This document shows, piece after piece, positions 8,310 to 15,206 of a DNA stretch of 34,528 nucleotides. The notes under the pieces are model-generated. The model searched no databases, was not told the DNA's origin, and saw only the letters and a program-made list of their open reading frames with translations. The DNA is taken from contig JAGAJN010000021.1 in NCBI GenBank assembly GCA_017828975.1, positions 1 to 34,528 of the forward strand, in the 5' to 3' direction. This stretch comes from Oscillospiraceae bacterium. Lineage in GTDB: Bacteria; Bacillota; Clostridia; Oscillospirales; Ruminococcaceae. The first letter of the stretch is position 1. Each line of letters opens with the position of its first letter. The position numbers and the translations under genes are program-made.

Positions 8310-8891
8310 ATGTTTGAATATAAAGAAAAAGAAACAATGGGCGTCGGTTTTGAGGACGCAGATATAGGATTTTTCGCCGATACTCCCGTAAATGTTCCCG
8401 AAAAGCTTTTGAAGGAATTTGAAGGTGTTCTTCTCTCGGACGAAAGCATTCTTGCCGCCGCAGAGGGAAAAACGGGAAAAGGGAATTTGGCACTGAAAAT
8501 GTTCGCTGTTTGCTGGACAGCCTTTGCGGTGTTCTGGACTGTGGGTGCGTCCGTGGCGGGCGGGCTGTTCGGACTTTTCGGAGTTCCGTTTATTCTTATT
8601 GGAATAGGTCAGCTTAGATCGGCAGGCTTTATCAGGCGGAAAATACAGGTCGCAGTTACGGGCAAAAGGGTAATATTTCGCTGCGGCAGACAATTTGGTG
8701 CAGTCTATCGTGAAAATTTGGGAACGGTAAAGATATTCCCATCGGCCGACCCGCAGCTGTGCGACATAATGTTTGATTGGGTAACCAAGAAAAATACAAA
8801 TCCCCTTGTAAGGGAGATAGCTTCGGGCGGGATATGTTCAATGTCCGCCGAAGATGCCGAAAATATCGCCGCAGTAATTAACAGAAATTAA
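8310..8891 (+). CDS. Unknown membrane protein within the arg cluster (x)
   Basis: This 193-aa protein starts 5 bases after argJ and ends 16 bases before argB, so it is transcribed with the arginine genes. Residues about 63-101 form a hydrophobic hairpin of two membrane segments. The part after it (VTGKRVIFRCGRQFG and onward) looks like a small beta-rich cytoplasmic domain of the bacterial PH-like kind, but this is a shape judgement. No clear ribosome site precedes the ATG, so translational coupling to argJ is likely; an ATG at 8337 is an alternative start. No arginine-related motif is visible and the function is unknown. Confidence 0.7.
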   Translation: MFEYKEKETMGVGFEDADIGFFADTPVNVPEKLLKEFEGVLLSDESILAAAEGKTGKGNLALKMFAVCWTAFAVFWTVGASVAGGLFGLFGVPFILIGIGQLRSAGFIRRKIQVAVTGKRVIFRCGRQFGAVYRENLGTVKIFPSADPQLCDIMFDWVTKKNTNPLVREIASGGICSMSAEDAENIAAVINRN

Positions 8892-8907
8892 AGGAGCATT
8901 ATATAAA

Positions 8908-9771
8908 ATGGAAAATATGATAGCTAATGAAATACGTTCAAAGGTGCTTATTGACGCACTGCCCTACATACAGAGGTATAACGGAAAAATAGTCGTTATC
9001 AAGTACGGCGGAAACGCTATGACAAACGAGGTGCTGAAAGACGCCGTAATGAGCGATATTGTCCTGCTTTCGCTGGTCGGCGTAAAGGTGGTTCTTGTTC
9101 ACGGCGGAGGTCCCGAGATAAACGATATGCTCAAAAGAGTGGGCATTGAAAGCAAGTTCATCAACGGTCTGAGATACACCGACGAAGCTACTGTTGACAT
9201 CGTAAAAATGGTGCTTGCGGGCAAGGTAAACAAGGAGCTGGTTGCATATCTCAAGCAGCATAACGGAAACGCTCTCGGACTTTGCGGAATCGACGGGGGA
9301 ATGTTAGTCGCACATAAAATGGAGTCCGACCCCGACCTCGGTTTCGTCGGCGAGATAGACAGCGTAAACACTACACCTATCTTAGACGCTCTGGACAGGG
9401 GATATGTCCCCGTTATCGCAACAGTCGCCTGCGATTCAAAGGGACAGACCCTGAACGTCAACGCCGACACCGCCGCCGCAAGAATAGCCGCCGAGCTTCG
9501 TGCGGAAAATCTTATCCTTATGACAGATATTAAGGGACTTCTCAAGGACAAGGACGACGCTGACACGCTTATCCCCACGGTACAGGTCAGCGAGGTACCG
9601 TTTATGAAGCGTCAGGGGATAATTTCGGGCGGTATGATACCGAAGATAGACTGCTGCGTTGAGGCGGTCAGACGTGGGGTTAAGAAAACCTGCATAATCG
9701 ACGGACGTGTTCCGCATTCCATACTTATCGAGCTGCTTTCAAATGAGGGCATCGGTACGCAGTTTATTTAA
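8908..9771 (+). CDS. argB: Acetylglutamate kinase
   Basis: ArgB phosphorylates N-acetylglutamate with ATP, normally the arginine-controlled step of the cyclic pathway. At 287 aa it shows the amino-acid-kinase motifs: KYGGNAM (Lys32), HGGGPEI (65-71), NVNADTAAARIA, and the C-terminal GGMIPKI. An N-terminal helix of about 25 residues precedes the kinase core. This is the feature that in arginine-sensitive ArgB enzymes builds the hexamer, so feedback inhibition is expected. The ribosome site AAAGGAG lies at 8890-8896. It follows membrane gene x by 16 bases. Confidence 0.96.
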   Translation: MENMIANEIRSKVLIDALPYIQRYNGKIVVIKYGGNAMTNEVLKDAVMSDIVLLSLVGVKVVLVHGGGPEINDMLKRVGIESKFINGLRYTDEATVDIVKMVLAGKVNKELVAYLKQHNGNALGLCGIDGGMLVAHKMESDPDLGFVGEIDSVNTTPILDALDRGYVPVIATVACDSKGQTLNVNADTAAARIAAELRAENLILMTDIKGLLKDKDDADTLIPTVQVSEVPFMKRQGIISGGMIPKIDCCVEAVRRGVKKTCIIDGRVPHSILIELLSNEGIGTQFI

Positions 9772-9774
9772 TGT

Positions 9775-9796
9775 TGAGTGTTAAGTGTTGAGTTTT
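9775..9796. repeat. Short GTGTTGA-like heptad run
   Basis: Directly after the argB stop there are near-repeats of TTGAGTG / TTAAGTG / TTGAGTT. A similar run (GTGCTGAGTTGAGTGTGG) occurs at 14772-14789. These look like simple low-complexity repeats and not coding sequence. Confidence 0.4.
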
Positions 9797-9814
9797 TTGG
9801 AAAGGACGATAAAA

Positions 9815-10990
9815 ATGTCTACTATTGAGAAATTTAATGAACATATAATGCCCACCTACGGACGTTTTGATGTTGTAATGGAAAAGGGCGAGCATGAAAC
9901 TGCCGTGGACGAAAACGGCAAGGAATACATAGATTTCGGCAGCGGAATTGGCACGAATTCCCTCGGCTTCTGCGACAGCGAATGGGCGGACGCTGTGTGT
10001 GCACAGGTGCGTTCCATTCAGCATACCTCCAACTATTATTATACAAAAACTCAGGCTGATTTAGCGGAAAAATTGTGTAATCTGACGGGATATAAGAAAA
10101 TATTTTTCGGAAATTCGGGTGCGGAAGCCAACGAGTGCGCTATCAAGCTGGCAAGGAAATATTCCTTCGACAAATACGGCAAGGACGCCGAACGCTTCAA
10201 GATAATCACCCTTGTGAACTCCTTCCACGGCAGAACGCTCTGCACTCTGTCCGCAACCGGTCAGGACGTTTTCCACAACTATTTCTTCCCCTTTGTGGAC
10301 GGCTTTGTGAACGTTACCGCAAACGATATTGACGACCTGCGTTCAAAGATAGACGACAAGGTTTGCACCGTAATGTTCGAGTGCGTTCAGGGCGAGGGCG
10401 GCGTAAATCCCCTTGATAAGGCGTTTGTCGAGGAAATTTTCAAGCTTTGCGCCGAGAAGGACATTCTCACCATTTGCGACGAGGTGCAGACGGGCATGGG
10501 CAGAACGGGCACTGTCCTTGCTTCCGAGCAGTACGGCGTGAAGCCCGATATTGTCACTCTTGCCAAGGGCATTGCAGGCGGTATTCCCATGGGTGCGTGC
10601 CTTGCAAATGAAAAGTGCGCAGACGTGCTTAACAAGGGCACTCACGGCTCCACCTTCGGCGGAAATCCCATTGCTTGCGCGGGTGCAAATGTGGTATGCG
10701 ACCGCCTTGCGTCTGACGGATTCCTTGACGAGGTAAAGAAAAAGGGCGAATATCTCCGTGAAAAGCTCACCGCAATGGACGGCGTTGAGGGCGTTGACGG
10801 AATGGGCATGATGCTCGGGATACGCTTCACCGACAAGGAGAAAAAAGCCGCCGACATCTGCAAAGCCTGTCTTGACAACGGTCTGCTGGTGCTGACGGCA
10901 AAGGAAAAGCTCCGTCTGCTGCCGCCGCTGACCATTACATATGAGGAGATCGACAGGGGACTTGCGATCCTCGCCGGGCTGTTAAAATGA
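9815..10990 (+). CDS. argD: Acetylornithine aminotransferase
   Basis: ArgD is a PLP enzyme that transfers the amino group of glutamate to N-acetylglutamate semialdehyde, giving N-acetylornithine. The 391-aa protein has the class III pattern: GNSGAEANE (99-107), the cofactor-contacting block CDEVQTGMGRTG, and the Schiff-base lysine in TLAKGIAGG (Lys251). It ends with TAKEKLRLLPPLTIT, typical of ArgD. The frame is open from a GTG at 9785, but that region is the heptad repeat; GGAAAGGA at 9799-9806 sets the ATG at 9815. Its last bases overlap gene y in an ATGA. Confidence 0.95.
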   Translation: MSTIEKFNEHIMPTYGRFDVVMEKGEHETAVDENGKEYIDFGSGIGTNSLGFCDSEWADAVCAQVRSIQHTSNYYYTKTQADLAEKLCNLTGYKKIFFGNSGAEANECAIKLARKYSFDKYGKDAERFKIITLVNSFHGRTLCTLSATGQDVFHNYFFPFVDGFVNVTANDIDDLRSKIDDKVCTVMFECVQGEGGVNPLDKAFVEEIFKLCAEKDILTICDEVQTGMGRTGTVLASEQYGVKPDIVTLAKGIAGGIPMGACLANEKCADVLNKGTHGSTFGGNPIACAGANVVCDRLASDGFLDEVKKKGEYLREKLTAMDGVEGVDGMGMMLGIRFTDKEKKAADICKACLDNGLLVLTAKEKLRLLPPLTITYEEIDRGLAILAGLLK

Positions 10991-11400
10991 TAGTCGGCAT
11001 TGTAACCGCCGCTGTTTGCGTTATACTATTTATAATGTATGAGCGGCTGAGAAGAAAACTCCACGCCAAGACCGACTATCTCCGCCGTCCCGAAATACGC
11101 TGCGAAGCCGAAATTCTGGACGTAAACAAGGTGACATTCCACGACAAGGACGGCACCGAGATCACTAAAAAAGCGGCGATAATCAGCTTCCGCAGCGGGA
11201 ACAGCACCACCGTCCACCGCTACACACGGAAATTTTTCCGACCGTACAGGCGGGGGGACAAAATAGTCCTCTATTACGACAGCGAAACGGACGAAGCCCT
11301 TATCGAACGGGACAATCCCGCCGCACTTGCCGACATTCTGCTGCTTCCTTTTATAATAGTATTGGTGATGGCGACGGTGCTGGCGTTTTCGATTTTCTAA
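10987..11400 (+). CDS. Unknown small membrane protein within the arg cluster (y), DUF3592-like
   Basis: This 137-aa protein begins inside the argD stop (ATGA overlap), which implies translational coupling. It has an N-terminal membrane segment (about 2-18), a soluble beta-rich middle (about 35-108) containing RGDKIVLYYDSE, and a C-terminal membrane segment (about 113-135). This arrangement resembles DUF3592 proteins, but the match is by eye. No arginine-related motif is seen. Its fixed place between argD and argF may mean a transport or regulatory accessory role, or only convenient insertion. Confidence 0.7.
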   Translation: MIVGIVTAAVCVILFIMYERLRRKLHAKTDYLRRPEIRCEAEILDVNKVTFHDKDGTEITKKAAIISFRSGNSTTVHRYTRKFFRPYRRGDKIVLYYDSETDEALIERDNPAALADILLLPFIIVLVMATVLAFSIF

Positions 11401-11419
11401 TTTAACGGGAGGTAAAAAT

Positions 11420-12322
11420 ATGAAGCATCTTCTGAAAATGGCAGATCTCACAAAACAAGAGATCATAGAAATATTAAATCTGGCAGATCAGCTGAAATAT
11501 GAACTGAAGCACGGAATTCCCCACAACCACTTAAAGGGCAAAACTCTGGGAATGATATTCCGCAAGGCGTCCACAAGGACCCGTGTTTCCTTTGAAACGG
11601 GCATGTATCAGCTGGGGGGATACCCGCTGTTCCTGTCGTCCGAGGATATGCAGATAGTCCGGGGCGAACCCGTCTGCGATACCGCACGCACCCTTTCCCG
11701 CTACCTGAACGGTCTGATGATACGCACCTACGATCAGCAGGAAGCCGAGGAGCTGGCGGAGTACTGCTCTATCCCCGTAATAAACGGCTTGACCGACTAC
11801 GCACACCCCTGTCAGGTGCTTGCCGATCTTATGACAGTTCGTGAGATGAAGGGCAGCTTTGACGGGCTGAAAATGTGCTATATCGGTGACGGCGATAATA
11901 TGGCAAACTCCCTTATCAGGGGCTTTTTGACCGTGGGAATGACAGTTTCCGCCGCCTGCCCCGAGAAGTACCGTCCCGCTGAGGACGTTCTGAAATTTGC
12001 CGGTGAAACAGGCAGATTTGAGCTGACCGATTCTCCCGAAAGGGCTGCCGAGGGCGCAGATGTGGTCATCACCGACGTTTGGGCGTCCATGGGCAAGGAA
12101 AGCGAGATAGAGCAGCGCAGAAAGGATTTTGCGGGCTATCAGGTGAACAGTCACATAATGTCCCTTGCAAAGCCCGATGCAATGGTTATGCACTGCCTTC
12201 CCGCACACCGTGAGGAGGAGATCACCACCGAGGTGTTCGAGGCTCATGCTGACGAGATTTTCGAGGAAACGGAAAACCGTCTGCACGCTCAGAAGGCTGT
12301 TATGGTCAAATTGATGGCGTAA
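11420..12322 (+). CDS. argF: Ornithine carbamoyltransferase
   Basis: ArgF condenses ornithine with carbamoyl phosphate to give citrulline. The 300-aa protein carries the carbamoyl-phosphate loop STRTR (51-55), HPCQ (129-132) and HCLPAHR (258-264), all diagnostic of ornithine rather than aspartate carbamoyltransferases. GGGAGG at 11407-11412 is well placed. It is the last gene of the cluster. The argG and argH functions for citrulline to arginine are not in this window. A catabolic role (arcB) is less likely given the biosynthetic neighbours. Confidence 0.95.
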   Translation: MKHLLKMADLTKQEIIEILNLADQLKYELKHGIPHNHLKGKTLGMIFRKASTRTRVSFETGMYQLGGYPLFLSSEDMQIVRGEPVCDTARTLSRYLNGLMIRTYDQQEAEELAEYCSIPVINGLTDYAHPCQVLADLMTVREMKGSFDGLKMCYIGDGDNMANSLIRGFLTVGMTVSAACPEKYRPAEDVLKFAGETGRFELTDSPERAAEGADVVITDVWASMGKESEIEQRRKDFAGYQVNSHIMSLAKPDAMVMHCLPAHREEEITTEVFEAHADEIFEETENRLHAQKAVMVKLMA

Positions 12323-12334
12323 AAATGACGAAAA

Positions 12335-12391
12335 ATTGTAGGTGGGACGGGCTTCATGCCCCGTCTATTTGCATTGTACGGTACCGTCCCA
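12335..12391. repeat. Dispersed palindromic repeat, TGGGACGGG type, copy 1
   Basis: TGGGACGG (12343-12350) pairs with CCGTCCCA (12384-12391), and an inner arm GACGGGC / GCCCCGTC is also possible. Reverse-complemented, the region at 34328-34363 shares the TGGGACGGG core and the preceding AAAAATT-TAG context. Short palindromes of this sort recur between genes in gut Clostridia. It follows argF with no clear T tract, so it may shape the 3' end of the arg transcript. Confidence 0.5.
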
Positions 12392-12536
12392 ACAGTTACA
12401 AACCGATAAAGAAAAAACGGCGTTTGTAATCAAATTGTTACTTACAGAATGAATTTTCCTGCAAAAAATTGCACAAGTTAGTGATTTATACCCTATTTAA
12501 ACAGAAAAGATATTTTAATTTTGTCATAATTGCTGA
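12392..12536. other. Intergenic stretch, no gene seen
   Basis: Between the palindromic repeat after argF and the next promoter, GTTACAAAC near 12394 can pair with GTTTGTAAT near 12423. No T-rich run follows, so I do not call a terminator. No coding signal is seen. Confidence 0.4.
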
Positions 12537-12565
12537 TTGACACTTTTGGATTTACGTGTTAGAAT
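12537..12565 (+). promoter_or_regulatory. Strong sigma-A promoter of the surface-protein gene
   Basis: A consensus TTGACA at 12537-12542 and TAGAAT at 12560-12565 have an ideal 17-base spacer. The leader is about 125 nt. It holds an AT-rich hairpin (ATTTCCA 12635-12641 with TGGAAAT 12650-12656) and a strong AAGGAGG at 12682-12688. Promoter and codon bias together suggest abundant expression. Confidence 0.85.
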
Positions 12566-12697
12566 AATAGCGTAATCTACGTAAGGCGAAAACGTATAAG
12601 TCATAGCCCGCCGCAGTTTACATATTCATTATTGATTTCCATTTAAATTTGGAAATAAATAAATAAAAACAAGAAACAAAACAAGGAGGATTTTTTC

Positions 12698-14656
12698 ATG
12701 AACATGAAAAAGACATTCGCTGGCGCAATGGCTGGCGCACTGGCCGTATCTGCAATGGCTACATCTGCTTCCGCTTCTATCCCCGGCCCCGGTGAGTACA
12801 CCGTTGACCTGACTAAGGAAGCTGAATTCTTCGCAACCGTACAGTTCACATTTGATAACACCTACATCGTAGACAAGGCTATCTACGAGAACGGCGGCGA
12901 GCTCGAGCTCACATTCGCTGACAAGTCTGGCGATTTCAACCTGAACGGCGCTAAGGAAGTTAAGGTTGAGGTTGAGGGTGCTAAGGGTACTGCTAAGCAG
13001 ACCGTTATCTACAACACCACTTGGAACGATGTAAACTTCCTCGACTGGAACCTCTTCAACTGGAGCGGCTCTACTCTCAAGGTTCCTGCACTGGCTAACT
13101 CCAACACAGCTGCTACAAAGCAGTCCATCTACCTTGACAAGTTCAACACATTTAACCAGGCTTACGCTACCACAACTTCTGCTGGCGCTAAGATCTACCC
13201 CGTAGTTGGTACTTACGATGCTAAGGATGGCGTTTGGACCACAACTACAACTGGCGACAGAGATGCTAAGCTTGATACAACTGTTATCGAGAAGATCGTT
13301 GTTACTGCTAAGTTCCCTGTATACAAGAAGTTCACACTTGATGGTCTTAACTCCATCAGCGGTTACAAGAACGTTGTAACCGCTTCTATCAAGGGTCTGA
13401 CAAACGTTGACGTTTACGCAGTAGACAACACCGAGTACATGGCTGCTGCTGCTAACCTGAAGACTGCTCTCCTTGCACAGGGCGCTATCGCTGCTGCTGA
13501 GGCTGCTGATAAGGTTGCTGCTGATGAACTCGTTAAGCTGAATGATCTGCTCACAGCTGAGGGCTTCAAGACTGTTGCTTCTGCTGCTGATGCTGCTAAG
13601 GAAATCGGTCACTCCACAGGTGCTACCGATACAGCTGGTATCAAGAAGATCGAAGAGAAGATTGCTGACGTTCTGAAGCTCGAAGAAGCTGCTGCTAAGC
13701 TCTGGAAGCAGGTTCCCACTGCATATGTTGGCAAGACTTCCAATGACATGGTTCAGATCGTTAAGGATCTCCAGGTTATCGTTGACGCTTACAAGAACTC
13801 TCTCGGCGTAAGCACTGTTGGCGTTCAGATCGCTGACACAAACACTGTTGTTGGTGAGACTCTGTTCACAAAGTTCGAGTCCAACAAGATCGGTGTTAAG
13901 TCCGGCGTTATTATCGACAACGGTACTGTTAAGACACTGGCTGGCGATATCGGAGCTTGGAAGCCCGATGCACTCAGAATCATTGCTGATGCTATCGCTG
14001 ACAATGAGGGTGTTACACTCACATTCACAGCTAAGGATAACTTTGATGATGCAACATACAGAGCTTGGAACTACGGCTGGATGGATTACGTTGACAGCGT
14101 AATCGGCGGTCTCAACGCTGACGTTGCATACATCAACCGTTACAACACTGAGTCTGTTAAGGAAGACTACGAGGTTTGGGGCGAGTCCATGTTCACCGGC
14201 GCTATCATCCTCAATAGAGACTTCTCCAAGCAGTTCTCTCAGTCCAACCTCGTTGATTGGGGCACAAACACAATCACATTTGATTGGGATGAGCTCACTG
14301 AGGGTAGATTCTACGATGCTTCTATCGTTCTCCACACTATGGAAATCCTCTCTACTCAGAATGTTGAGTGGGTATCCTGCACAGTAACAGTTCCCGAGCA
14401 GTCTGCTGAGGCTGAGGACGTTGCTCCTTCTCAGGGTGCTGACGATGACTCCACAGTTATCGACGATACTCCCGTTGAGACAGAGCCCGCTGAGGTTATC
14501 ACAGAGGCTCCTGTAACAGAGGCTCCCGTTGTAACAGAAGCTCCCGCTCCTGTTGCTCCTGTAACAAACCCCACAACCGGTAACGCTCCTGTGGCTCTCG
14601 CAGTTATCCCTGTTGCTCTGGCTGCTGCTGCAATCGTTGCTAAGAAGAGAGGCTAA
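12698..14656 (+). CDS. Abundant secreted surface protein with NPTTG sorting-like tail
   Basis: This is a 652-aa exported protein of unknown function. A signal peptide (about 1-27, ending ATSASA) precedes a beta-rich region (about 30-250), a helical alanine-rich middle (about 250-385) suggesting a coiled bundle, a second beta-rich part (about 390-565), and a Pro/Glu/Thr/Val spacer with repeated TEAPV-type units. The end is NPTTGNAP, a hydrophobic stretch, then KKRG, the layout of a sortase substrate with NPTTG in place of LPXTG. That would anchor it to the wall; sortase processing is inferred. Codon use is extremely biased (long runs of GCT and AAG), as in highly expressed genes. It could be a major surface-layer-like or adhesion protein. 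No dockerin, cohesin or enzymatic motif was seen. Confidence 0.85.
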   Translation: MNMKKTFAGAMAGALAVSAMATSASASIPGPGEYTVDLTKEAEFFATVQFTFDNTYIVDKAIYENGGELELTFADKSGDFNLNGAKEVKVEVEGAKGTAKQTVIYNTTWNDVNFLDWNLFNWSGSTLKVPALANSNTAATKQSIYLDKFNTFNQAYATTTSAGAKIYPVVGTYDAKDGVWTTTTTGDRDAKLDTTVIEKIVVTAKFPVYKKFTLDGLNSISGYKNVVTASIKGLTNVDVYAVDNTEYMAAAANLKTALLAQGAIAAAEAADKVAADELVKLNDLLTAEGFKTVASAADAAKEIGHSTGATDTAGIKKIEEKIADVLKLEEAAAKLWKQVPTAYVGKTSNDMVQIVKDLQVIVDAYKNSLGVSTVGVQIADTNTVVGETLFTKFESNKIGVKSGVIIDNGTVKTLAGDIGAWKPDALRIIADAIADNEGVTLTFTAKDNFDDATYRAWNYGWMDYVDSVIGGLNADVAYINRYNTESVKEDYEVWGESMFTGAIILNRDFSKQFSQSNLVDWGTNTITFDWDELTEGRFYDASIVLHTMEILSTQNVEWVSCTVTVPEQSAEAEDVAPSQGADDDSTVIDDTPVETEPAEVITEAPVTEAPVVTEAPAPVAPVTNPTTGNAPVALAVIPVALAAAAIVAKKRG

Positions 14657-14710
14657 TTCATAGCCCCCACTTGATTTAGATTACTTACGTTTTCTAACAT
14701 CATATAAAGG

Positions 14711-14752
14711 CCCCCGTCCGTATGCAGAGCGGACGGGGGTTTTCTTTGTTTT
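14711..14752 (+). terminator. Rho-independent terminator after the surface-protein gene
   Basis: A perfect 10-bp stem (14711-14720 with 14730-14739) is followed by a T-rich run. It closes the single-gene unit. Confidence 0.93.
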
Positions 14753-14899
14753 GTGATCAGTGGTGACTGTGAGTGCTGAGTTGAGTGTGGAAAGTGAAAT
14801 TTTATTCGCAGTTTTCATATAAATTCACTTGCCTTTTTGTTTAACGTGACGAAATCATCACAGAATGCCCATATTTCTAACTTAAACGTTTGAGTTTTC
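14753..14899. other. Intergenic stretch with heptad-like repeat
   Basis: GTGCTGAGTTGAGTGTGG at 14772-14789 echoes the heptad-like run after argB. The rest is AT-rich with no gene signal. Confidence 0.4.
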
Positions 14900-14928
14900 T
14901 TGACAAAACTTAGTGAAATTGTTATAAT
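14900..14928 (+). promoter_or_regulatory. Consensus sigma-A promoter of the eight-gene importer operon
   Basis: TTGACA at 14900-14905 and TATAAT at 14923-14928 have a 17-base spacer, a perfect consensus. Transcription would start near 14935. Confidence 0.9.
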
Positions 14929-14934
14929 GTATAT

Positions 14935-15206
14935 AAGATACTTATGCGTTATTAGTCAAAATGACGTTAAAACAGATAGTGAATTATACATTTTCAACAA
15001 AGCCATTCATATTGCTAAGCAGTCGGGGGGATCCAACGGCGTTTCTTAGTTCGGAGTGATACGCTGTTTCTCGATTATTGCCGCAGTATGGGTGCTATTT
15101 TTCCGCTTGAAATGTGTTGTTTCACGGCGTAAGGACTCTATTTTCGATTTTTTTTGATGCGTTTATCGTAAAAAATCGGTATTACGTATAGAAAGGTGGT
15201 CATTAA
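14935..15206 (+). promoter_or_regulatory. Long structured 5' leader of the importer operon
   Basis: About 270 nt lie between the predicted start of transcription and the GTG codon. AACGGCGT (15035-15042) pairs with ACGCTGTT (15061-15068), and a second ACGGCGT at 15124-15130 could take the same partner, so two exclusive pairings are possible. A further hairpin (15145-15153 with 15170-15178) lies just before the ribosome site GAAAGGTGG (15191-15199). I do not recognise a known riboswitch class and see no leader peptide of note. Confidence 0.45.

Noticed and set aside
12629-14335. Long minus-strand open frame (568 codons) opposite the surface-protein gene
   Set aside because: It mirrors the strong codon bias of the sense gene, has low-complexity Ser/Val/Leu-rich composition, and lacks a ribosome site.
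14935-15206. Importer leader considered as a known riboswitch (c-di-GMP, TPP, SAM, glmS) or T-box
   Set aside because: None of the conserved core sequences of these classes was recognised.
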